NCBI GenBank assembly: GCA_020832965.1 | Contig: JAJHRM010000171.1 | Span: forward strand, 1-5,829 | Direction: 5' to 3' | Length of the DNA stretch: 5,829 nt | Source: Thermofilum sp. | GTDB lineage: Archaea; Thermoproteota; Thermoprotei; Thermofilales; Thermofilaceae | Shown: positions 1 to 5,829 of the stretch, piece after piece | Numbering within the stretch: the stretch's first letter is position 1 | Layout: the number at the start of each line of letters is the position of its first letter | Position numbers and translations under genes: made by a program | Notes under the pieces: model-generated | Databases searched by the model: none | What the model saw: only the letters and a program-made list of their open reading frames with translations | What the model was told of the DNA's origin: nothing

Positions 1-489
1 AAGGTTTCCGGGTGGTACGCCACAGAAACCTACTGGATCGATGTAGGCAGACCTGCCAGTTTCCTGAGGGCAAACTTCGACTTACTGGATGGAAATGTTG
101 AGCCTCTGAAACCTTATGGAAGGCTCCTGGGGGTGAACTACTTCGGTGAGAACGTTAAGCTGGAGCATGGAGCAACTATTCTTCCTCCAGTTGCCTTGGG
201 GGACAATGTGATCGCCGGGGAAGGGGCTGTCCTTGGTCCCTATGCGGTCGTGGGCTGCGACACATTTATTGGGAGGATGGCAAAACTTCAGTACTCCGTG
301 GTGATTGGCAAAACTAATATTGGCGAGCGCGCGTTAATAGAAAATAGCATTTTAGCAAAAGGTATTTTAGTTGGAGATAACGCAGTGATAAAGGAAAATA
401 GTGTGATAGGCGATGGAGTGGTGGTCAAGAGTAATAGTATCGTTGGTCCTGGAGCTGTTCTCTACATTCGATCAGGTGAGCAGGCGTGA
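1..489 (+). CDS. Sugar-phosphate nucleotidyltransferase, C-terminal part (5' end outside window)
   Basis: The reading frame is open from base 1 to a TGA at 487-489 and gives 162 residues of a longer protein. Residues 11-29 (YWIDVG..., then ...AN.DLL) match the end of the catalytic domain of mannose-1-phosphate guanylyltransferase and glucose-1-phosphate thymidylyl/uridylyltransferase enzymes; D14 would be the second metal-binding aspartate. From about residue 45 the protein is a run of imperfect hexapeptide repeats (VALGDN, AVLGPY, VVIGKT, IGDGVV, VGPGAV), that is, a left-handed beta-helix. Family enzymes join a sugar 1-phosphate to an NTP, giving a nucleotide sugar for glycan synthesis in the cytoplasm. 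The substrate-choosing N-terminal half is missing, so GDP-mannose or UDP/dTDP-glucose cannot be decided; the downstream partner suggests the mannose-1-phosphate guanylyltransferase lineage. The start at 133 is internal, not a true start. Bases of about 310-450 are visibly richer in A/T than the rest of the gene. Confidence 0.9.
   Translation, partial: KVSGWYATETYWIDVGRPASFLRANFDLLDGNVEPLKPYGRLLGVNYFGENVKLEHGATILPPVALGDNVIAGEGAVLGPYAVVGCDTFIGRMAKLQYSVVIGKTNIGERALIENSILAKGILVGDNAVIKENSVIGDGVVVKSNSIVGPGAVLYIRSGEQA
474..479 (+). promoter_or_regulatory. Shine-Dalgarno site for the phosphohexomutase-like gene
   Basis: AGGTGA lies six bases before the GTG at 486 and matches the core of the archaeal Shine-Dalgarno consensus GGAGGTGATC. 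It sits inside the end of the nucleotidyltransferase gene. It supports the GTG start and independent or coupled initiation at the 4-base overlap. Confidence 0.7.
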
Positions 490-1844
490 GGCCGGGTCCT
501 TTCCCCATATATAACAACAGGATCTACGGGATAGCAAATAGCCAGTTAACACCTGAGAATATGGCTGAACTTGGAGCAGTGCTTGGAACCATACTTGGGG
601 AGGGGGCACTCGTCGTTGCTGCTCGAGACTTGTATCCCCCATCAAGGATGCTGAAGAGGGCTTTCACCTCGGGGTTAATGTCCACTGGCAACTCAGTCAT
701 AGATTTCCACGCTGCTACACTGCCTGAGCTGGCCTTCGCTGTGAAGAGATTCGGCGCTAGAGCCGGGGTTCATTTCTCTGTGGCGCCTCACGTGGATGCA
801 GCAATACAGGTGAAGATAGTAGATGCGGGAGGTGTAGAGTTGTCATATGAAAAGCTAAGCGACTTGGTAGAGATGTTTGAGACTAAGCACATTGTCCGGA
901 GCATTCCTAACAGGATCGGCTGGGTCAGCTATGCGGAGTACATCCATGACATATATGTTTCTTCTGCAAGCAGCTTTGTGGATTCCTCGCCCATAGCAGC
1001 GAAAGAGCCACTCGTAGTTATGGACTTAAACTATGGACCCTCATCTGAGGTTTTGCCTAGTTTTCTGGGAAGTATAGGTGCAAAACTCATAGCAATCAAA
1101 GCTGGCAGGCCACCACCGGGCATAAAGCCTCGGCAATTACCTCCTATTCGTGACGTGTTAATGTTGCAGGATATTGTTAGTGCCTCATCTCCAGCGCTTG
1201 GGGCAGCCCTATCCGCTGATGCCTCACAGGTATTCATCTTCGACGATAAGGGGAGGTATGTGGACCCTGACAAGCTTATTGCAGCCGTTGCTTTGATGCT
1301 TCCCGAGGGCTCACGCTTAGTCGTCACGGACTCTGCAAATAAGCTTGTTGACTTCGCGGCAGAGAAGAATAAGCTGTATCTCCTCAGGATTAAGGGGCAG
1401 GCGAGTGACGTCTCCAGGGGTATTCGGAAGGTTAAAGCTGGTCTTGCTGCAACAGACTCTGGCGAATTTATATTTCCGCAGTTCTCGCTCTCGCCAGACG
1501 GCATGCTCTTTATAGGAAAAATCCTTGAAATCCTATCGACAGAAGAGGTTAAGCTTTCAACAATAATAGACGCCTTACCCGACCCCCAGGAGTATAGGCT
1601 TGAAATAGACGTAGAGGAGCATGACAGCAGGAAGATCCTGGACCACGTTGCCTCCCTCTATACAGAGGTTGTGATTACACCCGTAAGCATAAAGTACAGG
1701 TCGAACGGCGTGTGGGTGAAGCTCGAATTCGACCACCGAAAGTCGAAGCTGGCTATTTGCGGGGATGCTACGAACAGGGCATCCATAGAGACTGTAAAGA
1801 AGGAGTTCGAAAAGATTAACCAATTAATTCAGAGCTTGAGCTAA
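486..1844 (+). CDS. Phosphohexomutase-like protein, probably catalytically inactive
   Basis: The 452-residue protein has the layout of the alpha-D-phosphohexomutase (PGM/PMM) superfamily. The N-terminus (YGIAN...LTPE, residues 14-24) corresponds to the fGTxGiRG...LTPE segment. RD-x4-SRMLKRA (47-59) and GLMSTG (63-68) match domain I, and DDKGRYVDPDKL (253-264) matches the end of the domain II metal loop region. The key residues are missing. The phosphoserine motif TASHNP is SVAPHV (98-103) with no serine at the catalytic position, the metal loop DGDADR is SADASQ (243-248), the sugar loop GEnSGH is reduced to TDSGE (323-327), and the C-terminal RxSGTEP phosphate clamp is absent. The RD...SRMLKRA...GL.S.G pattern is what I recall from the mutase-like half of bacterial nucleotidyltransferase-mutase fusions. 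The start is GTG, overlapping the upstream gene by 4 bases (GTGA) with a good Shine-Dalgarno. Likely role: structural or regulatory partner of the nucleotidyltransferase (inference). Family membership is fairly sure; lack of activity is likely. Confidence 0.82.
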   Translation: MRPGPFPIYNNRIYGIANSQLTPENMAELGAVLGTILGEGALVVAARDLYPPSRMLKRAFTSGLMSTGNSVIDFHAATLPELAFAVKRFGARAGVHFSVAPHVDAAIQVKIVDAGGVELSYEKLSDLVEMFETKHIVRSIPNRIGWVSYAEYIHDIYVSSASSFVDSSPIAAKEPLVVMDLNYGPSSEVLPSFLGSIGAKLIAIKAGRPPPGIKPRQLPPIRDVLMLQDIVSASSPALGAALSADASQVFIFDDKGRYVDPDKLIAAVALMLPEGSRLVVTDSANKLVDFAAEKNKLYLLRIKGQASDVSRGIRKVKAGLAATDSGEFIFPQFSLSPDGMLFIGKILEILSTEEVKLSTIIDALPDPQEYRLEIDVEEHDSRKILDHVASLYTEVVITPVSIKYRSNGVWVKLEFDHRKSKLAICGDATNRASIETVKKEFEKINQLIQSLS

Positions 1845-1846
1845 GA

Positions 1847-2707
1847 ATGATATTTTTTGATGCCTTACGAATAAGGGAGCTCTCCAGCTCGCTTAGGCAA
1901 TTAGGCAAGGAGTTTTACGAGCTTTTTATCTATAGAGACCCGCAGTATGAAGCTGTAAAAGAGATATTGTCGAGAATGGGCTTTTTAAATGGGTCTCTTT
2001 ACATAGTCGGAGTAGCGGTTGTAAGCTACGTGCTTGCTTCGAAGGGGGAAGATCACTGGAAAATGGCTGCTGACTATGCCTCGGGAAACTACGAATCCTC
2101 GATCATGAGCTTTGTCTCGAATTCAGCCTCCTTAAGGAAATTTAGGAATGCACGTTTAAAGCGCATCGAGAAATACTTGAATGGGAAGGAGAGAATCCTT
2201 AGAGTTCTGAAGAGTAGTGAGATAGACTTAGCAGAGTTCAACGAAAAGTTAGCGGAGATCCTTGATGCAGATGTAAACGACAAGACTGTTCTTTTCGCGT
2301 CAAAAATGCTTCTTTACGCGAGCAGAGCATCAGGCATGAAGGCACTAAACTTTGAAAAACTCTCAATTCCAGTCGATTACCGCGTATCGCTCGTCAGCAT
2401 AACCTCAGGCATAGCAAAGGGATGGGGCTGTAACGAGAATTTACGTTCCCTTGCAGATGCCTTAAGGAGCAAATACAAGAACGAGGTACAGGAGGCCTGG
2501 GGCCGGGTAGGAAGGCTATCGGGAATCCCTCCTCTTCTACTTGACACACCCATATGGCTAGTGGGAGGGTGCATTGATAAAATGGACTTCGTTCCTCAAA
2601 GAATAGAGACCTGCATCCAAGAAAACTTGTCGCCGAGTCCCAGGGCACTTTCAATCTTAAAAGAATTCTGGCATGAGCTTGAAAAATGCGGAACATACAC
2701 GCATTAA
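1847..2707 (+). CDS. Archaeal 8-oxoguanine DNA glycosylase/AP lyase (AGOG)
   Basis: This 286-residue protein matches the AGOG family (N-glycosylase/DNA lyase), a helix-hairpin-helix-type enzyme that excises 8-oxoguanine from oxidised DNA and nicks the abasic site. Compared with Pyrobaculum aerophilum AGOG as I remember it, the landmarks are RDPQY (30-34; Q33 like Q31, a base-contacting residue), KGEDHW (66-71; W71 like W69), DKTVLF (145-150; K146 like the Schiff-base lysine K140), IPVDYRV (174-180; D177 like catalytic D172) and GIPPLLLDTPIWL (226-238; W237 like W222). Lysine-to-aspartate spacing is 31 residues against 32 there. All catalytic residues are present, so it should be active. Length is slightly above the usual 250-260 or so, mostly through a longer middle and tail. 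The ATG follows the previous stop by 2 bases with only a weak upstream GAG, so translation probably depends on coupling. It is a repair gene carried at the end of a sugar-nucleotide operon; a functional link is not evident. Confidence 0.92.
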   Translation: MIFFDALRIRELSSSLRQLGKEFYELFIYRDPQYEAVKEILSRMGFLNGSLYIVGVAVVSYVLASKGEDHWKMAADYASGNYESSIMSFVSNSASLRKFRNARLKRIEKYLNGKERILRVLKSSEIDLAEFNEKLAEILDADVNDKTVLFASKMLLYASRASGMKALNFEKLSIPVDYRVSLVSITSGIAKGWGCNENLRSLADALRSKYKNEVQEAWGRVGRLSGIPPLLLDTPIWLVGGCIDKMDFVPQRIETCIQENLSPSPRALSILKEFWHELEKCGTYTH

Positions 2708-2715
2708 GCCTCGCT

Positions 2716-3513
2716 TTACCCCAGCGCACGAGGCAGCAAGCTATAGTCCTCAGGTTCTAAGTAGAAGTGGTTTTTCCCCGCCTGCCAGTCTCTGATAACT
2801 ATCCTTGCCGCCTCTTCTATTATTGGCTCTCCGCCTTTCCTCAAGAGCCCCCTCTTCCTGGCAAATTCTTCTAGAAACTGGTAAGGATCCCCCGTCTCCA
2901 CCCCATAGAGGTTCTTCAGCAGCGCGGGATTCTTTTTAAGTATAAGCTCTATAAGCTTCACTGCTGCTGGCACTGGATCCTCTAATGCTTCAGGCCTCAG
3001 TGCTCCTCTGATAGCCAATTCTTCGGCTGAAAGCTTGGGGACGATGCCGGGAGTATCGTATACTCTGAGCCACCTGGAAACCCTCAGCCTTGTTACAGCC
3101 TTCGTATAGCCAGGTATGGGCGATGCCCCCACGCTATGTGCTCCTTTCAGGTAATTTATTAATGCGCTTTTGCCCACGTTTGGTATCCCAACTACCGCTA
3201 CTGTGATGAATTTCTTTCCTCTTCTCATGGAGGCATACTTCTTAAGCATTTTCCAGAGGTTACTCGTTCCAAGCCTTTTCGAAGCAGAAATAAAGACCAC
3301 GGGGTACTTCTCACCAAGAATGTTTTTCCACTTCTTCAGAACCTCGGCGGGTACGAGGTCGCTCTTGTTTATAACCAGGACGATTGGCTTTCCAAGTTTC
3401 TCAGCATACCTCTCCACCTCTATGCTTCTAGTCCCCCACGGGTCCCTTGCATCTACTACCTCCAAGACCACGTCTACTTTCTTGATTAACCTCCTGAGCT
3501 GAGCTAAGCTCAT
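2716..3513 (-). CDS. Circularly permuted GTPase, RbgA/Lsg1-like ribosome-assembly factor
   Basis: The 265-residue protein has GTPase motifs in permuted order G4-G5-G1-G2-G3: NKSD (49-52), SAS (76-78), P-loop GIPNVGKS (109-116), GYTK with T137 as G2, and DTPG (153-156). DARDP (21-25) precedes G4, as in the YlqF/RbgA, Nog2 and Lsg1 families (COG1161-like). The helical C-terminus (about 163-265), with KRGLL.KGG and a later IRDW..GK element, resembles the RNA-binding domain of RbgA. In bacteria and eukaryotes these GTPases act late in large-subunit assembly; the archaeal role is inferred. The active site looks intact. The ATG at 3513 has an in-frame stop shortly upstream and puts DARDP at the expected distance. 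No Shine-Dalgarno is visible. It lies 33 bases after the hydroxyacid dehydrogenase, and that gap contains a T6 run on the coding strand, which may end the upstream transcript or only be AT-rich spacer. No separate promoter was clear. Confidence 0.9.
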   Translation of the reverse strand: MSLAQLRRLIKKVDVVLEVVDARDPWGTRSIEVERYAEKLGKPIVLVINKSDLVPAEVLKKWKNILGEKYPVVFISASKRLGTSNLWKMLKKYASMRRGKKFITVAVVGIPNVGKSALINYLKGAHSVGASPIPGYTKAVTRLRVSRWLRVYDTPGIVPKLSAEELAIRGALRPEALEDPVPAAVKLIELILKKNPALLKNLYGVETGDPYQFLEEFARKRGLLRKGGEPIIEEAARIVIRDWQAGKNHFYLEPEDYSLLPRALG

Positions 3514-3546
3514 GGCTAAGAAAAAATTGCCTTGAGTAATTCTACA

Positions 3547-4563
3547 TTAAATCATCCTTACTTTCTCTAGAGGCCTGATCTTCAGCACATCCTTATTTAC
3601 CAAGGCTGGCGGCATTTCCCCCTTCAGGACTGCTATCAGGTTTCGTGCTGCCAATTCGGCCATTCTCTGCCTGGCTTCGATAGTCGCGCTAGCGATGTGC
3701 GGAGCTAGTACGACGTTATCAAACCTTGTTAATGGATGATTAGGTGGTAGGGGTTCTTGTTCAAACACGTCGAGAGCCGCGCCTGCGATCCACCCCTCCC
3801 TCAATGCCCTTACAAGTGCTTCCGTGTCAACTACGGGTCCTCTAGCCGTGTTTATCAGGTAGGCGGTCTTCCTCATTTTTCTAAGTCTTTCCTCGTTGAT
3901 CAAGTGGTAAGTCTCCCCTGTAAGGGGGACGTGAAGTGAGACGATGTCAGACTCGCTGAGAACAGTGTCCAAGTCGGCGAACTGCACGTTTGGCAGAACA
4001 GTTTCGACATCCCACCGTCTTTCGATATCGTAGTAGAGAATCTTCACTTCGAAGCTGGAGAGTCTCTTGGCGACAGCTACACCTATCCTCCCGAGACCTA
4101 CTAAACCTACAGTTTTTCCCCTCAGTTCCGGACCTGTTAGGAAGTATGGATTCCAGGGCTTGTCCCACTGCCCGCTCCTTATTAGCTTGTCTGCCTCAAC
4201 TATCCTGCGTGTTACCGCCAGGATTAGGCCGACTGTAAACTCTGCAACTGCATCTGTTAAAACACCTGGGGTGTGTGTAACGTAGATGCCCCTCCTCGTC
4301 GCCTCGGGAATACTTATGTGGTCAAATCCAACAGAGTAAGTGCTTATGACCTTTAGGTTAGGTGCAGCATCCATGACTTCGGCATCGATTTTATCGGTTA
4401 GGAGGCATAGGAGTGCATCTTTGTCGCGTATCCTCTTGATCAGCTCCTCCCTAGATGGGGGGTACTCCCTTGATGCGTGTACTTCGACGTCGCAGTACTC
4501 CTTGAGCATCGAAAGACCTGGCTCAGGTATTATTCTCGTTACGTAAACTTTTGGCTTGGGCAC
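3547..4563 (-). CDS. gyaR: D-2-hydroxyacid dehydrogenase, glyoxylate/hydroxypyruvate reductase type
   Basis: The 338-residue protein is a full-length member of the D-isomer-specific 2-hydroxyacid dehydrogenase family and closely resembles archaeal glyoxylate reductases. The substrate domain includes YSVGFDHI (76-83) and THTPGVLTDAVAE (96-108). The Rossmann domain begins with LRGKTVGLVGLGRIG; the nucleotide glycines are G156, G158 and G161. D179 ends the second strand (ILYYD), which in this family usually favours NADH over NADPH. The catalytic triad is complete: R241 (INTARG), E270 (FEQEP) and H289 (APHIAS). The reaction is reversible reduction of a 2-keto acid such as glyoxylate or hydroxypyruvate to the D-2-hydroxyacid in the cytoplasm; the exact substrate cannot be read from sequence. 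The GTG at 4563 is chosen because KPKVYVTR...IPEPG starts where the family starts. It has no Shine-Dalgarno but has a TATA-like box about 24 bases upstream, suggesting a leaderless message. Phosphoglycerate dehydrogenase is less likely because there is no C-terminal ACT domain. Confidence 0.9.
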   Translation of the reverse strand: MPKPKVYVTRIIPEPGLSMLKEYCDVEVHASREYPPSREELIKRIRDKDALLCLLTDKIDAEVMDAAPNLKVISTYSVGFDHISIPEATRRGIYVTHTPGVLTDAVAEFTVGLILAVTRRIVEADKLIRSGQWDKPWNPYFLTGPELRGKTVGLVGLGRIGVAVAKRLSSFEVKILYYDIERRWDVETVLPNVQFADLDTVLSESDIVSLHVPLTGETYHLINEERLRKMRKTAYLINTARGPVVDTEALVRALREGWIAGAALDVFEQEPLPPNHPLTRFDNVVLAPHIASATIEARQRMAELAARNLIAVLKGEMPPALVNKDVLKIRPLEKVRMI

Positions 4564-4582
4564 AATTGATGAATATGTAGAG

Positions 4583-4590
4583 AAAATATA
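4583..4590 (-). promoter_or_regulatory. Putative TATA box for the hydroxyacid dehydrogenase gene
   Basis: The minus strand reads TATATTTT, preceded by A-rich sequence (AAAACAAT) that could act as a BRE. Its centre is about 24 bases upstream of the GTG at 4563, close to the usual archaeal TATA-to-start-site distance, so transcription would begin at or next to the start codon. This agrees with the absence of a Shine-Dalgarno there. A second AT-rich match (TTATAAAT at about 4627-4634) is farther away and would give a leader of some 40 bases. Confidence 0.45.
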
Positions 4591-4610
4591 ATTGTTTTAC
4601 TATAGGTTTG

Positions 4611-4625
4611 GAAATAAGAAAGATA
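4611..4625 (-). terminator. Possible T-rich termination region after the creatininase-family gene
   Basis: About 22 bases past the stop of the creatininase-family gene, the minus strand reads TATCTTTCTTATTTC. Archaeal RNA polymerase can stop at T-rich stretches without a hairpin, and a promoter-like element for the next gene follows. No stem-loop is visible, so this is a weak call. The rest of the 4564-4646 intergenic region is simply AT-rich. Confidence 0.25.
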
Positions 4626-4646
4626 ATTTATAATCTAGTTATTCTT

Positions 4647-5558
4647 TTAGTATTTAAAGTCTCCTGGGTTGGGCCAGACCTGCGGCACAACTCCCGGCGG
4701 GTATGTTTTGTGAAGCCACTCTATGAACTCGATTATTCTCTGAATAGCTGTCTCTACAACCACCTCCCCCTTCTCTCTGCTTGCCTTGCTCGGGTACCCC
4801 ACGCTTCCCTTGGGGTAGTAGTGGATCTCCATGTAGGCGCTTATGTCATACCAGCCAAATGGCCTTCCGTAAACGTTTCCAGCCTTATCTGCCCACTTGT
4901 CCGGTATAACGCCGACCATTTTCTCGGCATCGCTCTCCTTTAGCTTCGCGGGGTCAACAAGTTTCGGCGCAACGTACCAGAGGACGCTTGCCTCAAGTTC
5001 GTCCGCGTGTATGAATGGTGTCTCCAGCACCAACCCGGGTTTGAGCTCTGTTCCCTGCCTTAGTATGTCCCTCACCCACGCCCACCAGCTCGTAATGAAT
5101 ATTAGCGCCTTTACCCCCTCCTCGATTATGGCTTTGTCCTTAACTATCGGCAATACATACTCCTGACCGTGGCTGTTGAGAAGTATGATCTTCTTGAAGC
5201 CCGCGTTGCTCAGCCACTTAACGACGCTCGTCACGTAGTCAATATAGGCTTCCTTCTTTATGGGTATTGTTCCAGGCATGCCGTAGTGATGTGAAGGGTG
5301 CGAGCCGTAGAAGATCGGAGGTGCGACTGTCACCCCGGTTTCAAACGCCACGCGCTCAGCTATGTAGGAGCCGATAACTGTATCCTCTCCTGCAGCCTGC
5401 CCTAACCCATGTGACTCTACAGACCCGCAGGGAACGATCACTATGTCGTTTTTCTTGACTCTTTCGAGAAGCTCAGCCATGGTCATTTGATCCAGGTATA
5501 TTTTCTCGCCGAATTTGTTGTAGTACGGCTTGGAAAATCGCGCCTCGTACTCGACCAT
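4647..5558 (-). CDS. Creatininase-superfamily metal-dependent hydrolase, IolN-like (3-dehydro-scyllo-inosose hydrolase candidate)
   Basis: From the ATG at 5558 the protein has 303 residues and carries the creatininase-fold metal site: PCGSVESHG (43-51; E48, H50), GEDT (57-60; D59), GMPGT (93-97), LNSHGQE (127-133; H130) and HADELEAS (184-191; E189). All expected metal ligands are present. It differs from true creatininases and from MftE/ArfB-type enzymes at NSHGQE (usually NGHGGN) and HADELEAS (usually HAGxxETS). The N-terminus (MVEYEARFSKPYYNKFGE) and the GSHPSHHYGMPGT stretch are what I recall from the 3-dehydro-scyllo-inosose hydrolase family of the Thermotoga inositol pathway, which opens a diketo-cyclitol ring. 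The upstream neighbour fits the dehydrogenase that makes that substrate. An ATG at 5579 would add seven residues but has no Shine-Dalgarno; the 5558 ATG has GGGGTG six bases before it and matches the family N-terminus. Superfamily is certain, substrate tentative. Confidence 0.88.
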   Translation of the reverse strand: MVEYEARFSKPYYNKFGEKIYLDQMTMAELLERVKKNDIVIVPCGSVESHGLGQAAGEDTVIGSYIAERVAFETGVTVAPPIFYGSHPSHHYGMPGTIPIKKEAYIDYVTSVVKWLSNAGFKKIILLNSHGQEYVLPIVKDKAIIEEGVKALIFITSWWAWVRDILRQGTELKPGLVLETPFIHADELEASVLWYVAPKLVDPAKLKESDAEKMVGVIPDKWADKAGNVYGRPFGWYDISAYMEIHYYPKGSVGYPSKASREKGEVVVETAIQRIIEFIEWLHKTYPPGVVPQVWPNPGDFKY

Positions 5559-5564
5559 GCCGGA

Positions 5565-5570
5565 CACCCC
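5565..5570 (-). promoter_or_regulatory. Shine-Dalgarno-like site deciding the creatininase-family start
   Basis: The minus strand reads GGGGTG followed by six bases and the ATG at 5558. It resembles the GAGGTG part of the archaeal Shine-Dalgarno with one base changed. It favours 5558 over the upstream in-frame ATG at 5579, which has nothing comparable. Confidence 0.5.
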
Positions 5571-5584
5571 GACTCGCATGCGTT

Positions 5585-5829
5585 CTAAGGCTTTATCGTT
5601 ATTTTGCCGTCTATCCTCTTGTGCGCCCGTTCGAAAGCTTTGTATACGTCGTCGAGGCTGAACCTAGACGTGATTATCTGCGTCATGTCAATCCTGCCGG
5701 CCGCCATTAATCTTATGACGTTGCCGAAGTTCCCGAAGCCCGAGTGTCCCTGGCTTCCGAATATCTGACCGCGTCTCACCTGGAACACTTCCAGGTATAT
5801 TGGTACTTCCTCCGGCGCGCGACCTATCT
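5585..5829 (-). CDS. Zinc-type MDR alcohol/polyol dehydrogenase, C-terminal part (5' end outside window), IolM-like
   Basis: The minus-strand frame is open from the window edge to a TAG at 5585-5587, giving the last 80 residues of a longer protein. They are typical of the end of medium-chain zinc-dependent dehydrogenases (alcohol, sorbitol and threonine dehydrogenase relatives): an IGRAP...VPIYLE strand, then QIFGSQGHSGFGNF, a helix with VIRLMAAGRIDM, the IITSRFSLDDVYKAFE segment and a closing DGKITIKP. The GSQGHSGFG block and VFQVRRG before it resemble my memory of scyllo-inosose 3-dehydrogenase (Thermotoga IolM); ordinary alcohol dehydrogenases are more variable there. The catalytic zinc and NAD-binding parts lie outside the window, so activity cannot be checked. 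It lies upstream of the creatininase-family gene on the same strand, 26 bases from its preferred start, so the two are probably co-transcribed. The GTG at 5788 is an internal valine, not a start. Confidence 0.87.
   Translation of the reverse strand, partial: IGRAPEEVPIYLEVFQVRRGQIFGSQGHSGFGNFGNVIRLMAAGRIDMTQIITSRFSLDDVYKAFERAHKRIDGKITIKP

Noticed and set aside
1031..1504. Open frame of 157 codons on the minus strand inside the mutase-like gene
   Set aside because: It lies wholly inside a well-supported gene on the other strand, shows no recognisable motifs and has serine/leucine-rich shadow composition.
1720..1732. Palindrome TCGAATTCGA
   Set aside because: A single 10-base palindrome inside coding sequence is expected by chance and has no partner elsewhere in the window.
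3195..3215. GTGATGA resembling a C box of an archaeal C/D guide RNA
   Set aside because: No matching D box (CTGA) was found at a suitable distance, and the site lies within the GTPase coding sequence.
3170..3502. Open frame of 110 codons on the plus strand opposite the GTPase
   Set aside because: It is antisense to the P-loop-bearing GTPase and has no family features.
4608..4943. Open frame of 111 codons on the plus strand starting in the intergenic gap
   Set aside because: It starts in AT-rich spacer and then runs antisense to the creatininase-family gene; no motif or ribosome site supports it.
4647..5558. Naming the hydrolase simply creatininase (creatinine amidohydrolase)
   Set aside because: The fold and metal site match the superfamily, but the NSHGQE and HADELEAS variants and the dehydrogenase neighbour argue against creatinine as substrate.
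5778..5796. Perfect inverted repeat with 8-base arms and a 3-base spacer
   Set aside because: It lies in the coding sequence of the dehydrogenase; roughly one such repeat is expected by chance in a window this size, and no regulatory context is visible.

Overview
The window looks like chromosomal DNA from a hyperthermophilic archaeon of the Thermoproteota (crenarchaeal) type. The best marker is an AGOG-type 8-oxoguanine glycosylase, a repair family essentially confined to archaea. An archaeal circularly permuted ribosome-assembly GTPase, GTG starts, very short intergenic gaps and a TATA element at leaderless distance fit the same picture. A Thermofilum-like source is my guess; the sequence alone does not prove it.

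Layout. Positions 1-2707 (+ strand) form a tight three-gene unit: the C-terminal end of a sugar-phosphate nucleotidyltransferase with a left-handed beta-helix tail (5' end outside the window), a phosphohexomutase-like protein overlapping it by 4 bases, and the AGOG DNA glycosylase 2 bases further on. Positions 2716-5829 (- strand) run towards it. In transcription order they hold the C-terminal end of a zinc-type (MDR) dehydrogenase (5' end outside the window), a creatininase-superfamily hydrolase, a D-2-hydroxyacid dehydrogenase resembling glyoxylate reductase, and an RbgA/Lsg1-like GTPase. The two blocks converge with only 8 bases between stop codons. The longest non-coding stretch is about 80 bases, between the hydrolase and the hydroxyacid dehydrogenase. 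No tRNA, rRNA, CRISPR array or mobile element was seen.

How the genes may work together. The first pair looks like a split version of the nucleotidyltransferase-phosphohexomutase fusion proteins of some bacteria. The mutase half has lost the catalytic serine motif, the metal-binding loop and the C-terminal phosphate-binding motif, so it is probably a non-catalytic partner rather than a mutase. On the other strand, the dehydrogenase/creatininase-family pair resembles the scyllo-inosose 3-dehydrogenase and 3-dehydro-scyllo-inosose hydrolase pair of the Thermotoga inositol pathway (IolM/IolN). This suggests oxidation of inositol or a related cyclitol in an archaeon. These two are the most interesting leads; both rest on motif reading and remembered family patterns, not on a database search.
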